A stretch of DNA of 64,000 nt from Odontesthes bonariensis. Lineage: Eukaryota > Chordata > Actinopteri > Atheriniformes > Atherinopsidae. Location of the stretch: the NCBI RefSeq assembly GCF_027942865.1, contig NC_134507.1, forward strand, positions 37,916,797 through 37,980,796, written 5' to 3'. The notes under the pieces were generated by a model that had not been told where the DNA came from, ran no database searches, and saw only the letters and a program-made list of their open reading frames with translations. Of this stretch, positions 9,588 through 23,232 are shown piece by piece (the first letter of the stretch is position 1; each line of letters begins with the position of its first letter). The position numbers were made by a program, and so were the translations under genes.

Positions 9588-11353
9588 TTTATGGCTTTAA
9601 CGAAAAAAATGACCGGTATGACCTTTTAGAAGACCTGCAGTCCCACATGCTAGGTAGGGCACCACTAGTTTTAGGGGGTGATTTTAACTGTATTTTAAGC
9701 AGGAGTGACAGAAAAAGAGCAGGGGAATTTTTTAACGTTGACAAAACATCGGTTTTATTACAGGGCATATGCAAGGATTTTAAACTTCAGGACTGTTTTA
9801 AAACCATGCATCCCAGAGAGGAGGGCTTCACCTGGTTCAGTGGTGATGGCACCAGAGCCTCTCGTATAGACTACCTTTTTACACGGGACTGCCCACCAAC
9901 CGATGCTAGATTGACCCCCGTTTTCTTTTCTGATCACCTGATGCTTTCCTGCACCCTATCACTCTCTTCGGGTGTGACTTCCGGAAGTGGTCTGTGGAAA
10001 CTAAACTGCTCCCTTTTAAAAGAAGATGAAATAGTTAGTCAGTACCGGGAGCAGTACCACGAGTGGCAGACCCTTCAAGACTTTTACGATACACGTGCAC
10101 ACTGGTGGGAAATGGTGAAGGAAAAGACCCAGACTTTCTTTAGACAGGCAGGTAGGAGAAAAAAGAATAGGGAAAACAGACGCATGATGGGACTGCAGAA
10201 GCGACTACAGCGCTATTTTAAATTAAACCAACAAGGGATGGATTTTAATGATGAAATTAAACAAGTAAAAACAGAGATGTCGATTTTAGCAGATATTAAA
10301 AGTAAGGGTGTCATTTTAAGAAGCAGGGAACGAGAAATAGAGGAAGGAGAGAAGTGCACAAGGTATTTTTTTAAGAAAATTGTGAATAAAGGGGGGGCCA
10401 TTTTAAAGCTAACAAAGGGGAACGGGTGCACAGTTGATTCAATGGAAGAAATTAAACAAGCTGTTGAACAATTTTATCGTGAATTGTACGAACAAAAACC
10501 TGTTGAAATGGACACCATGACAGAAGTTTTAAATTTCATAGAAAAAACAGTAAAAGACAGTGTGCTTTTAACCCAAGATTTTACAATTTCAGAGTTAAAT
10601 AAATGTTTTACAAATTTTAAGAAAGGGAAGTCCCCAGGACAAGATGGACTTCCCGTAGCATTTTATTTGACCTTTTGGGATATTTTAGCACCTGACCTGT
10701 TTACTTTTTTTATGGAATTTGAGCAACTTGACCGACTTCCTGACAGTTTTAGAGCAGGGATAGTGACTCTTCTTCACAAAAAAAAAGACAAGACTGACTT
10801 GAAGAATTGGAGACCGATTACACTTTTAAACTTTGACTGTAAACTTTTTAGTAAACTTTTAGCCTCACGTATGTCCTTGTTTTTAGAAGACCTGATTCAC
10901 CCGGATCAAGCCTGTGCCATCCCGGGGAGGAAGATAACCGACAGCCTCGTACTGATCCGAGACACCATCTGTTATGCGAGAGACAGAAACATTCGGCTAG
11001 CAGTCCTAAATTTAGACTTTGAGAAAGCCTTTGATCGGGTCTCGCACCAGTACCTTTTCCAGGTACTGCAAAAAATGGGGTTCCCAGAAAGGTTTATAGC
11101 TTGGGTGGGTCTGCTGTACCGGGGCATTACCAGCAAATTCCTAGTTAATGGGCATCTGACGAAAGCAGTAAACATCCACTGCGGTGTCCGTCAGGGTTGT
11201 CCGTTATCTGCCCTCCTCTACATCATCTGTGTGGAACCACTGGCACAGAGCTTGAGAAGGGACCACCGAATCAATGGGGTGAGAGTCCCGGGGTACTGGG
11301 GATTAAATTTGACAGGGAAGGAGGAGGGTCATCAAATTGGCCAGACGTGGTAG
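9588..11353 (+). pseudogene. LINE ORF2, partial (copy 1b)
   Basis: Matches the intact ORF2 from about residue 118. The N-terminal part of the endonuclease is deleted together with the ORF1-ORF2 gap; GDFN, SRID and SDH motifs remain. The RT core runs to [13 protein letters not shown], but the segment with the YMDD motif is deleted and the frame shifts soon after. The downstream part is cut by the LTR element at 11456. Confidence 0.85.
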
Positions 11354-11455
11354 GGAAAGTCAAGCAAAGACTAGGATACTGGGGACTTAGAGGACTGACC
11401 ATTGAAGGAAAGGTTTTAATCATCAAAGCCGTGATTTTACCTTTGCTTTTACTAA

Positions 11456-12441
11456 TGACGCGACCTGGCTCAAAAGCCGTATCAAAAAGGAGGAAGCACA
11501 CGGTTTGTAAGTTATAAGGAAATCAAATTTATTTAAAACAATTCGAACTTAAGCTACGAATTCAACAAAAGTAAAACAATGGGATGTGGCAATCAGTCAT
11601 CAGTAGTGTAGTGGTGTTATGGAGCATAAATGTGCGGCAAAGGTGTTGTATGGTGCGAAACATATCAAAAGGATAAAGCAAACAATCCCAAAACATAATG
11701 CTGTTCTCACAAACCCAGCCAGGAACCAAAAGGGAAGAATTAACAAAATAAGGCGGCTTAAATCCACTCCCACAGACGGCCAGGTGTACGAGCTGCCGCA
11801 ATCACTGCTGCACACTCCAATCAGCTTCCTGGTCTGAGGGAGGAGACAAAGGCTGTGTTCAAAACCGCCTACTTCTCCTACTATTCCTACTAGTCATACT
11901 TTTTTAAGTTCCCGGATGTACACTAGATACATACTAGATTCGCCGAAATGTTGAGTATTCATCATGAGGTTACTTGTCACACTCAAAATACCCAAGATGC
12001 AACGTAATGTGACCCATCGCCATTTGAACAGTCAAATTCCGTTAACGGGACGAGAGCAGTCAAAACGGCGAAACCGGAAGTGCGTTGCTCACTGCGGCTA
12101 GCTTTTGTAGCGCCGAATTCATGGGAACAAAATTATAAATAGCCGGTATTTTGTCAGATTTTTAACACCTTGGGGGTCTAAATGACTACTTTCTCCCCTG
12201 AAAATGTTTCAAATGTTGCTAAAGTTATATATTTACAGAGTTTATAGCTTAAGCGAAATCAGCTTTTCAGGCCGGCTGATTTTGGCTCAGGCAGGAGTGA
12301 AGTGCACTGTGTGTAAACGCTCTGCATACTGTCAGATCGATGAGTATGCCATTTTCAAGTGTGTAGTAGGCGGTTTCGAACACAGCCAAAGAAAGAGGGA
12401 GGAGAGAGACATGCCCAGCACAAGCCCCAGGGGCTGTGACA
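11456..12441 (-). repeat. 3' LTR of the Gmr1-like element, with a MITE inside
   Basis: TG...CA-type ends; the polypurine tract lies just outside at 12442-12460. About 450 bp is native LTR and 537 bp is a later MITE. The partner LTR is not in the window. Confidence 0.7.
11851..12387. mobile_element. MITE nested in the Gmr1-like LTR
   Basis: Inverted termini GGCTGTGTTCAAAACCGCCT and, from the other end, GGCTGTGTTCGAAACCGCCT. It is flanked on both sides by AAA, perhaps a 3-bp target duplication (Harbinger-like). No coding sequence. Confidence 0.7.
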
Positions 12442-12779
12442 CCCTCCCCCTAAAAAGAGGTTCAACATAGGGAACCGAAATATGTAAAAAACCTAGTAGG
12501 TACAACACACAACCAGCACTATTAAATGCTCAATGAAAAGTTATCAAAAAAAACAAATCAGAGAAAAAACACTTGCCCCATTAGCAGTTTAAAGTCCAAC
12601 CACTGCCATCTGCCCCCAGCACACCAAACTCTTGCTCCTCAGCAACAGAGATTTGCCTAGGATTTCTGTGAGCATTTAAGAGGAGAAAGACAGGAGGCAG
12701 GAACAGACACCGCAAGCGGAACTGGAAGGGGACATCAACCGATCAAAGTTGTCCTAGCACACCAGGTCCCTCGCCAACC

Positions 12780-15200
12780 CATACTTCTAATGGGCCCGAG
12801 AGAGGGCATCCGCCACCACATTCTCTGATCCTTTTATGTATCGGATGTCCAACCCATAAGACTGCAACATCAGAGACCATCGTATCAGTCTCTGGTTTGG
12901 ACACTGCAAGGAGTTCAAAAAGGTTAGTGGATTGTGATCCGTGTAGACCACCACGGGTGTAGTGCCTGAAACTACATACACGTCAAAATGTTTCAAAGCC
13001 CATATCAAAGCTAGTGCCTCCTTTTCGATGATTGAATAATTTAGTTGGTAGGAGTTAAACTTTTTTGAAAAAAAAAATTCACTGGCTTATCAACACCCAG
13101 ATCATCAGCTTGCAATAGAACAGCACCTGCACCCACGTGACTCGCATCTACCTGCAGTGAAAAAGGGCGGTCAAACCGTGGTGCCTCAAGAACAGGAGCT
13201 GTACATAACAAGGCTTTAATGTTCTCAAAAGCCTGTTGACATTCAGGGGTCCATATATACACTGCCTTTGCCTTCAAAAGGTTAGTGAGTGGCGATGCAA
13301 CAGTGGAAAAATTGCGACAAAAACACCTGTAGTAACCCACTAATCCAAGAAACCGCAACAGTTCCTTTTTCGTGGTTGGTACCGGATAATTTTCAACCGG
13401 GCTCACTTTAGCAGCCACAGGACGGACGCACCCCTGACCCACAACTCGGCCAAGATAAGTCACTGTCGCCTTGGCAAACTCAAATTTTGAGAGGTTCACG
13501 GTGAGACAGGCCTCAGCCAAGCGACCGAACAGCGCCCTGATGCGCTCGACATGCTGACGCCAAGAGTCAGAAAACACCACCACGTCATCCAAATAGACAG
13601 CGCAACCCTCCAGGTCCCCCAGAACACAAGTCATAAGGCGTTGAAATGTCGCTGGCGCATTTCTCAAGCCAAAAGGCATAACCTTGTAAGAAAACAAACT
13701 GTGCGGTGTCACAAATGCAGAAATTTCATGGGTCCGCTGAGTTAAAGGGACCTGTCAGTACCCTTTCAATATATCAAACTTACTTACAAACTTAGCATAA
13801 CCAACCTCATCTACACAATCTTCCATACTAGGAAGTGGGAACGAGTCAGGTCTGGTGACAGCATTAACTTTCCTGAAGTCAGTGCAAAACCTTGGTGTGC
13901 CGTCTGCTTTGGGTACCGTGATGCAAGGCGATGCCCAGCTTGAGGAGGATGGCTCAGCTATTCCATTCTCCAACATATACTTAATTTCGGCATCCAGATA
14001 CCTGCGTTTTTCAGCATTGAGACGAAAAAAACGTTGACGAATAGGCTGAACATCTCCCACCTCAATATCGTGTTCAATAAGGAGGGTCTGAGTAGGCGTA
14101 TCACCAAACAAACATGGAAAAGACCTAATCAACTCTGCCAACTCTGCCCTTTCTAACTCTGGCAGATGTTGCAACAATGCCTCAAGGTTACAGAGAGCCT
14201 CAGAGTTTTTCAGCCGCCCATGTGTTAATGCTTGATCAACAGCTGGTAACCCATCCGCCTCCACCTCACTCACCAACAAAGGTGTAGTGACCGCTGATGC
14301 TCTAGTTGCTAAACATGCTGGATGAAAATTCACCGCGATAACCTGTGCACCATACCCAGGTGATTTTGACGCACGCTCATAATATGGTTTTAACAGGTTC
14401 ACATGACACAATTGGGTGGTTTTCCTGCGCTCTGGAGTCGAAATCAAATAATTTAAATCAGAAAGCTTCCTTAAAACTGTGTGTGGGCCATTAAATTTGG
14501 CTTGAAATGGCGAGCCTATGATGGGCAACAGCGCCAGTACTCGATCACCAGGACTGAAAACCCACCGTTCCGTACGTCTATCATAGAGCTTTTTCATTTT
14601 TCCCTGCACATGCTCCATTTTCTCCCTGGCCAGTTCGCCAGCTGCATAAAGTCTACGCCGAAAACCATTCACATAGTCTAACAGGTTCTGGGGAGGGTCC
14701 TCCCCCATCCACTGGTCCCTCAAAATGGCTAACGGACCTCGTACAGTATGGCCGAACACCAAGTCATTTGGACTAAACCTTGTACTCTCTTGAACTACTT
14801 CCCTAGCCGCAAGCATTAACCAGGGCAAACCCTCCTCCCAGTCACCTTCCATTTGAATGCAATAAGAACGTAGCAACGACTTCAACGTTTGATGGAAACG
14901 TTCTAATGCTCCGTGACTTTGTGCATGGTACGCAGATGCTTTGTTATGTTTGATGTTAAGCTGCTTCAACACTTGAGAGAAAAGGTGTGAGGAGAAATTC
15001 AAACCCTGGTCACTTTGAATGATTTTTGGAATGCCAAATATAGAGATGAATTGTGACAACGCTCTCACCACCGACCTAGCAGTGATGGTACGCAACGGGT
15101 ATGCTGCTGGATAGCGAGTGGCTTGGCACATTACAGTGAGAAGATAGATAGTACCGGATTTCGAGCGAGGGAGGGGGCCCAAACAGTCCACGATCACGTG
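12780..15200 (-). pseudogene. pol region of the Gmr1-like element (fossil)
   Basis: The integrase core (HHCC-less start, then a D...D...E-type core beginning DCLGPLPRSKSG) comes first, followed by RT (KADGTPRFCTDFRKVNAVT, YLDD) and RNase H (TDHNPLTFL). Broken. Confidence 0.8.
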
Positions 15201-15340
15201 CTCAAAAGGTTGATTGACTGCTGGAATTGGTAATAGAGGAGCAGGTTTTAGAGTCTGATTGGGCTTACTTGTTAGTTGGCATGTGTCCGGCCGAGTGAGG
15301 CACCTGGAAAAGAGGTGTCAGCCTCTGACAGTTCCAACTC

Positions 15341-15504
15341 ATACTTACCTGGCAGGGGAGATACCATGATCAAGAAGGTGGTTCACCCAGGACGAGGCTC
15401 AGCCATTGCATACCGGCTGTACTGACCCTTACGAATTCCCCAAATGTGGGAATCTCGACTGCATAATTTCTGGTAGTGGGGGACTGCGTTCGCGCTCTCC
15501 CCTG
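15341..15504 (+). ncRNA. U1 snRNA, first array copy, promoter cut
   Basis: Full 164 nt with two private substitutions (CATACCGG in stem-loop II and CTTACGAA). The Gmr1-like element abuts at -57, so the CACCG proximal element is lost; probably silent. Confidence 0.9.
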
Positions 15505-15782
15505 ATTTGACTGTTTAAAGTGAATATCCCTGGGCAACTCTACCTTGGTTTTTGTCCTGGCGTTGCTGCTTCAATAACGCCTTTCTATCTTTAAAACCCA
15601 TGTTTTGCAAGGTTTGCTGAATGCTGCGGCTGTTCTGCACAGCTGATATGCAGCTGCGCAGTTGTCAGGTGATGTCATACAGTGCAGTCACCCCAGGCAG
15701 GTGGGCGTTGCCTTAGTGATGGCAACAACGGCAGCATTTCTACACTGGAGATATTAAGCCGTGAGGGTTTGCTTCAACTAAG

Positions 15783-17417
15783 TGTAGCCCTTCCTATTCC
15801 AGTTCAGATAAATAAGTGGACAAAAGTGGGTTCGTGCTGAGCTATAGTAAGTATGTGTACCTGGTAATGCAGTTACCCTAAAGTGAGTGGAGTCTGACAA
15901 GTTATACAATGAATTTCCAAAAGAAAATATTTATTGAAGCACCATTTATATGTTCAATAGAAAAAATAAAACTATGTAATTGTTCAAACAAAAAATCCAC
16001 AAATGGGTAATCTCCCACTCTCAACTACTATGTTGCCCCCGTATAAGCTCACAAAATGAAAAAACAATAAATCAAAGGTACTCAATACTACACTTCAAAC
16101 TATATGTCACTATATTCACTGCTTTTACCGACCACACCTCTAAACCGTGGCCACACTCTGCATAATTATAAGCCCTTCAGTACCTAAATTTAAGTACCAG
16201 CCCCTTCAACTTCAAAAGAGCATGGAAGAGTAGGCTCCTCCTCCTCTAACCCAGCACAACGTTGTCCCTGTAACTCAACATAAACATTGACAAAAAACCT
16301 CTCCCCCTTAATCAAAGACAAAACAAAAACAGCTGGCCAATACTTCCCTTAGACTAGGCTACTATTGCAGACAGTAGCCCCACAGTATAAAACCAAATGT
16401 TACCCACACTCCCGAAAGTAGAGCGTGAGGCTTACGTCACCCTTCTAGTCACAACACTCATACAAAACTGCACCGGTGCACCAAATAAAAGAAACAAAAA
16501 GCCGGCTATGAAAACAACAAACGTTGCAGGCCTGTTAATTCTCTCAAGTTTGTTCCCGTCAAAGTCTGTCTTTACTCACGACCCCAGCGAGCTGCAGTGG
16601 GTTGTCTGTGGTGTCACACGTCTCCCATGCAAACGTGGAGACACGAAGCGCGAGCCTCCCTTGGTGCCCGGAGGAACCACTGACTTTATCCTGGTCGCCA
16701 GTGGTGCTATCCGGGGCGCGTTGATCCCTCGGTGCCCGGAGGAACCACTGACTTTATCCTGGTCGCCAGTGGCGCTATCCAGGGCGCGTTGATCCCTCGA
16801 TGGTTAACCTGGTGGAACCTCAGACGTCCCTGGTAGTCTGAGGCGCTAACCAAGCAACATTCACTACTTTGTCCTGCTATCAAAATAATCAGCAACAATC
16901 GGCGCGCTGGTGTACACTTCTTTTACTTTAGCTAGCTATCATGCACCACTCGGTCATGTTCGTTGCCTTATCGTGGTGTCTACACTCGTAGTACTTCACC
17001 AATAGTAAAAACAATGTTATAAATCAAATTCAAAAACCCGGATTGAGCTTGCGCCATAAAAAACAAAGTGTCACAATAAATGATAAATGACGACTTAACA
17101 GAGGAAACTAATCGTGTAACTCTCAAACACTTCTCCTAGCAAACCTGCCTGGAGCTGCCTCCCGTTCTCTCCCTCTCTTTTTCCCCAATTCCCGTGATAC
17201 CCACCTGAACTTGCATATATTTCACAGTTATGTTCAAATTCAATATTTCACTTTATATCCCATATGGTGTGTTTTTGCCATGTTTTTACAAGTACAAATA
17301 AACAAAAAAAACGTAAAAATAAACTATTTATCATAAGTGTAACTATTTATTTATTACTGAGAATAAATTGACATACTGAACTGAAATCATGTGACTCGGG
17401 GATACCTCCGGGTTACA
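15783..17417 (-). repeat. 3' LTR of the gypsy-type element
   Basis: 1635 bp, TGTAACCC...GGGCTACA on the minus strand. It contains two copies of a 68-bp GC-rich tandem repeat (about 16658-16793), whereas the other LTR has three. Confidence 0.9.
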
Positions 17418-17449
17418 CCCTCCCCCTTCAAATGGTCTGTATGTCCCCA

Positions 17450-20400
17450 TCAGACCATGGGAACGATACGAATCATCAAACATGCAGTATTGGGGCTGAC
17501 CCTGTCTTTGCTGACTGATACCCGTATGCCCTTGTGTTGAATAACTACCGGGCAATCTGAAGGTTTCCCCAATTCATCATAGGTGAACCGCAGCACTGGC
17601 TTTGGCTGTCGCCTCCCTCTAGGGGCATACTGTCCTATACCTTCACAGTCAATAGACACAATGACACTGTCCGTGTCATTTGCAGAACCTTCTGTTGGTT
17701 CTACGTGAGCTGGTTGCATATCCACATCACCATTATCTAATGCCAACCCTGCATCTGTCTCTATGATAGGAGGATTCTCTTCGCCGCTATTATCAGCCCC
17801 ACTACTCTCTGCAGTAAGCTGTGCTGACGGTGGGGAAATTGCTTCCAACACATCTTGACCTCTATTCTCCATACTTGCAGCCACTTCCATGGATGGTGGG
17901 ATATCAGGATCTAAACTTACAGTGACTCTAGGAGAATAATAGTCCCTATCCTCATCAGAGGAACTGGATTCATGATCAGTATGTTGGGTATGGTGACTGT
18001 TTCGTGTTCCCCGGTGTTTGTGCCGTGTAGCCACCCCCTTTGTGTGTGGCTCTGGCTCCTCTTTGTCATTATTCTTGGAATAGGGCAATCTTACCACCTC
18101 GCCAATTGGTAATAAATGATCCCTGTGTAAGGTTTTCACTACCCCTGCTCCCATTTCAGGTTGTACCCGATAAACAGGTAAGTTCGGCAACTTTTCAAGA
18201 ACTACATAGGGCAGTGAACTCCATTTGTCTTTCAGCTTCTGTTAACCAGTTCCCCCTAATGCCCGCACAAGTACTCTGTCCCCCTTTTCAAGAGCCTGTT
18301 GGCGTACAGTTCGGTCATAAGCCCGTTTGTTCTTTTGATGGTTTTTAGTAGAGGCTTCCATGGCCAACTGGTATGCGTTCTTGAGGTCACCTCTCAAGTT
18401 GTCAACATACTTCTGGTGAGTGACTGCCTCCTCACTGTCAAACACTGCCCGAAAACACACATCTATGGGAAGGCGGGCCTCCCTCCCAAACATTAAGAAA
18501 TAGGGGGAGTAACCAGTGGCATCATTTTGTGTGCAATTGTACGCATTAACAAGAGTGGATATTTGCTGACTCCCCCTTTGTTTCTTTCCAGAATCTAGAG
18601 TACCCAACATGGAGAGCAAAGTACGGTTAAACCTCTTAGGCTGAGGGTCTCCCTGAGGATGGTAAGGGGTCGTTCTAGACTTCCGTATACCCAACACTTT
18701 GAGCATCTCTTTGATTAGTCGGCTTTCAAAATCCCTCCCCTGATCGGAATGGAGCCGAGCAGGCAACCCACAGTTGACAAAAAAACTTCTCAACCAGTAC
18801 TTTTGCAACCGTAGGGGCCTTCTGATCCCGAGTGGGATAGGCTTGGGCGTATCTTGTGAAGTGGTCTGTCACTACTAAAACATTCGTGACTCCGCGGGAA
18901 TCTGGCTCTATTGATAAAAAGTCCATGCAAACCAGCTCGAGTGGTCCACTACTGGTAAGCTGGTTTAATGGAGCGGCACGTCCAGGGAGAGTCTTCCTAA
19001 CTACACATCTGCCACAGTTCTTTATGTAGTTGGCTATGTCATTTGCCATCTTGGGCCAGAAGAATCTCTCCCTCATCAGTTCAATGACACGTTCAATGCC
19101 CAAGTGCCCTCCCTCATCATGTAGTGACTGTAGGGCAGGGACTCTCAACTGCTTGGGTAGCACGAACTGGGAAATCTGTTTCCCTAATTTCCTGACAGTG
19201 TTTCGATATAGCATTTCCCTTCTTGATAATAAGACGTGGCCACTCCCTTTGTAGGGCACTGAGTTCTGGGGAATCTCGTGGGGAGGCAATTGGTCTACCA
19301 GCTAGTAGGGCTTGTTTCATTTTACTAATGGTGTTATCGGCATCCTGTGCCACACGCAGCTCACCTAAACTAAAAGGCTCCAAATTCCCTTCGCTGACTT
19401 GTATGGAGTGAAAGTATGCCTGCGGGACGCACTGGGGTGGGGCACCCAACTGATCAATCCATCTGGTTGCAGGGTCATTGAGCACAGGGGTGTGAATGGG
19501 CTCACAGATGGCTTTGACCCCAGCAGGGGTAATACACCCGACCTGCTCAACTACATTTCGGGACAAAAGGTCAGCGTCTACATTTTTGCGCCCTGGTCTG
19601 TATTTTATGCAGAAATCATACACAGACAAGGGCGCCAACCACCTATGGCCACAGGAATTCAGCTTAGCACTAGTCAGGACGTAGGTTAATGGATTATTGT
19701 CTGTGCGTACAGTAAAGCGAAGGCCATAAAGGTAGTCATGAAATTTATCCACTACGGCCCATTTTAGGGCTAGAAATTCAAGTTGATGAACTGGGTAGTT
19801 GCGTTCTGAAACACTGAGCTTTCTGCTTGCAAATGCTACCGGTCGCAGGCCGTCTGGGTATTCTTGGTTGAGCACAGCTCCCAGGCCATCGAAACTGGCA
19901 TCCACATGCAGTATGTAAGGGTGGGTTGGATCAGCGAATGCTAACACTGGGGCCTGAATCAAGCAAGTCTTAATTTTTTGGAATGACTCGGTACAGGCGG
20001 GAGTCCATCGTTCCCCAAATGGCTCAGCCTTGCTCAAGTAGTGTTTTCCCTGTTCGTTTTGTTTTGGTCATCCCCGTCTGGGGGGCTCATAACCTCTTGT
20101 TAGGTCAGTCAGGGGGCGCACAATTGCAGAGTAGTTGGCGATAAATCGTCTGTAATAACCACAAAACCCTAAAAATGACTGCAATGACTTCAGGTTTGTG
20201 GGTTGTGGCCACTGGGCCACCGCCTTAATCTTGTCTGCGTCTGTGGAGACCCCATCTTCAGATACAATGTGCCCTACATACTTAACACAAGTTCGAAAGA
20301 ACTGACACTTGTCAATGGATACTTTCAGCCCAAATTCCTCCAGGCGGTCCAAGACTTTAAGCAACCGCTCTTCGTGCTCTTCGATTGTGTGGCTGAACAC

Positions 20401-21750
20401 AATTATGTCATCCAGGTACACTAAGCACCGCAACAAGTGCATATCTCCCACTGCTTTCTCCATCAAACGTTGGAACGTCGCAGGAGCGCTCATGATGCCC
20501 TGCGGCATTCGTTTGAATTGATCGAAACCCAGTGGACAGATAAAAGCGGTCTTCTCCATGTCCTCGTCACACATAGGAATTTGGTAATAACCGCTTCTTA
20601 AATCCAAAACAGAAAACCACTTGCTCCCAGATAGACAGTCAAGGGCATCATCTATCCTAGGTACTGTGTACTGATCTGGGATAGTGTGTGTGTTTAGGGT
20701 TCTGTAATCGATACACATGAAAATTTTGCGACTCTTTTTCCTTGCTACGACAATGGGCGATGCGTACGGGCTGCGTGATTCCTTGATTATTCCGGCGGCC
20801 AACAACTCCTGTAGATGTCGCCGTACATCATCAATATCTCCAGGAGCAATGCGTCTGGATCGTTCTCTAAAAGGTCGGGAGTCTGAAAGCCTAATGTGGT
20901 GCTCCACATCTTTAGCCAATCCTACATCCCATTCCTCCACAGAGAACACTTTAGTCCTTTCTGCTAACTTCTGAGCTAGTCTGTCCCGCCACTTCTGAGG
21001 TAACAGGGAGTCTCCGAAATCAAACAAAGCTGGATCAATGTCATCCTGGACGGATGGGGCCTGTGCAAGACCAGTCACCACGTCGGCTCTATGGATCTGC
21101 GCTATGACCGTCCCTTTGGGGATGGATTTTGTTTTCAGGGAGACATTCTTTAGGAGAACTTTACAACGGTCTTTATTCAGGTCAGCTGGTAACAACACAC
21201 AGGGAGGCAAGGCCACCCCTTGTGGTAAGGCACTTGAGCTATCCACAACCAGTATCCCAGGATTCCCTGCCCCGTCAAGGGTAGCTTTGCCGACAGCTAC
21301 ACAGGATTCCCCTGGCGTCAAAGTAAGTGGCCCTGGGCCCACCCACTTAACCTGCCCCACATGATCTGAAGTAAGACTCTTCAGTGTTTCAGGGTTTGGT
21401 GTCGGGAGACCAGCAGTCACTCTCCAGGCCATCGCAGAGTGGTGTCCCGCTGCTCTGCTATTTGTCACCAGTTCATGGTGAAATGCCCTTGCATTAGTAC
21501 CTATAATCACTGAAACTTGGTCTGGTCCTTGGGGGTCAGGGCATACCAACGCCAGGACTGTCTGGGTAAGGAAACGGCCTTCACCATCTTGGATCTGCAT
21601 GGAGACTGCCACGTAACCCAGGTAAGGGTAGCTACTGTCACTTAGGCCCCAGATGCATAACCTTGAAATAGGCTGGATGGTGAGATGAGACAAATGCTCA
21701 CGGTACCTCTTCTCGAAAATAATGGTAACAGTAGACCCGCTATCCATCGA
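17450..21750 (-). pseudogene. pol region of the gypsy-type element (fossil)
   Basis: Protease (DSGSTV), RT (CIDYRTLNTH; YLDDIIVFS), RNase H (TDNNPLTYV), integrase zinc finger and core (GHLGIERVIELMRERFFWPK; MDFLSIEPD) and a serine/acid-rich tail follow in the usual Ty3/gypsy order. Broken. Confidence 0.85.
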
Positions 21751-21939
21751 TCTTCACAGGGCTCAGAGACGGTTTTCCCACTAATCCGTCAGGAAGGAGG
21801 GAGGCTACTGGGGTTTCCACTTGGCTTTTCTTCACCGGGCAATTTGTATCAGCTGAGTCAGGGTTGTTCTGAGAGGAGTCTTCCCCTTTTTGTTTACGCA
21901 AGCTGCGAATTAGTCGAGTGATGACTTTACCCGAATCTT

Positions 21940-23130
21940 CTTCAGCAGTGCACCGTGGCTATATGTCCATCCTGCCCACAATGATAGCAGAAATACTCCC
22001 CTAATCCACTAGAAGGCTGAGCCATCCTGCTGTTAGCAGACACTGGTTTGGGATAAGTGTCACCCCCACACTGAGGCTTCCATGCTGGGGATGCACTGTA
22101 AGGCACACTGCGGTGGTTCACAGTCATAATCTGCAGTTGTTGCTGAAGGTCAGCTACCTGTCTCTGTAGGGCCCTGACCTCACTGTCGTTGTCCATAGGA
22201 TTACTGTGTGGGGCTACGGTAGTCTCAGTCTCCCTGCTCGGTGCTGTGTGTCGTGCTTCATTGGCTGTCAATTTAGCAACTACCACTCTGAGCTTGTCCA
22301 ATTCTGCCCGTAGCTTAGCTGCATCAGTGGAACTCAGCGGCTCATCCTCAGTTGTTTTAACTTGCCGTACGGTAGCTTTAGCATTCAGTGTTGTTGACTT
22401 CTGTCTCACTGACTGCTGGTCTTCCTCTTCACGTATCTCAGTTACAAGTTGTAAGAATGAAGGGGGGTTGACTTTGCGTTCACGGAGACGTAGTTGTACT
22501 AACACAAGGTCTGACTCAATCGCGCCCCGTAGAAGTTGTTCAATACGCACCTGTCTCTTTGGGTAGCTGTCACCCCACCCCTAAGAACGACCTTAGTTAA
22601 TGCATGTTCAATGCGACGCAAGAAATCCGACAACCTCTCTCCTTGATTTTGGCGCAGCAATCTGAATGCATAATACAAGTCTTCTCCTGATACAGAAGAC
22701 CCAAAGGCACGCTCTAAGGCCTCGAGATAATCCTTGGGTGTGGCGTTGGGGTCACTAGACCTAACTGCTTGTGCGATCTCTAATGCAGGGCCTTTTAAGC
22801 TCTCAATGATGCGCTTGCGTTTTTCCCCAGTAGAGCACTCGGGCTCAGGCACACTGAGTGTCCAGGGCTCCCCTCCCGTACTAGGTATCACATCAAGAGG
22901 AATTGCTTTTATATTCACTACCTGACTGCAAGAACAAAGCACCATCAATCCATTACTTTGAGGATCGAACATCCTTCCCTTCACTTTAACTCGACCAAGA
23001 CGTTTAAGGGAATTGAGTGTTTCTTCTAATGTGTCCATGCTGACATCAGCTGGAACTTGGCCGACAACTAAGGCATGTTTGAGGTCTAGCCCCTCACGCT
23101 TACACCAATTAATTAACACTGACATGTCTA
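21940..23130 (-). pseudogene. gag region of the gypsy-type element (fossil)
   Basis: The N-part (LNWCKREGLDLKHALVVGQV) resembles the N-terminal domain of PNMA/Ma-antigen proteins, host genes derived from gypsy gag. A capsid-like helical part follows, then a coiled-coil stretch and a CCHC knuckle (CYHCGQDGHIATVHC). Broken. Confidence 0.75.
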
Positions 23131-23232
23131 CTGATAAGTTATTATGTTAAACTTAGACTACTCCACTCACTTAAACATAAACATAAATAATACACCCACT
23201 GCTAAACAAATCCCATCCTCGTCGCCATTTTA

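Larger units (their letters stand above)
7120..11455 (+). mobile_element. U2-targeted LINE, copy 1b (old, 3'-truncated)
   Basis: Begins at the same base as the full-length copy (CTGCGATCGCC) after U2 nt 26. Its 5' UTR is clearly diverged from copy 2, so it is an older, independent insertion. ORF1 and ORF2 are decayed. A hAT element (8407-9275) lies inside ORF1, and the element ends where a Gmr1-like LTR begins (11456). The remaining 3' part is not found beyond that element. Confidence 0.9.
11456..15284 (-). mobile_element. Gmr1-like LTR retroelement (fossil)
   Basis: Minus-strand fossil inserted in LINE copy 1b. Parts from its 3' end: one LTR (11456-12441, beginning TGTCAC after a polypurine tract and ending GTCA), RNase H (about 12.8-13.2 kb), RT (about 13.3-14.0 kb) and integrase (about 14.4-15.2 kb). 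Integrase lies upstream of RT, the copia-like order known for Gmr1-type gypsy elements. The 5' part, including gag and the other LTR, is absent; the right end meets U1-array sequence. The coding part is broken, with a few breaks. Age: moderate, younger than LINE copy 1b. Confidence 0.8.
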
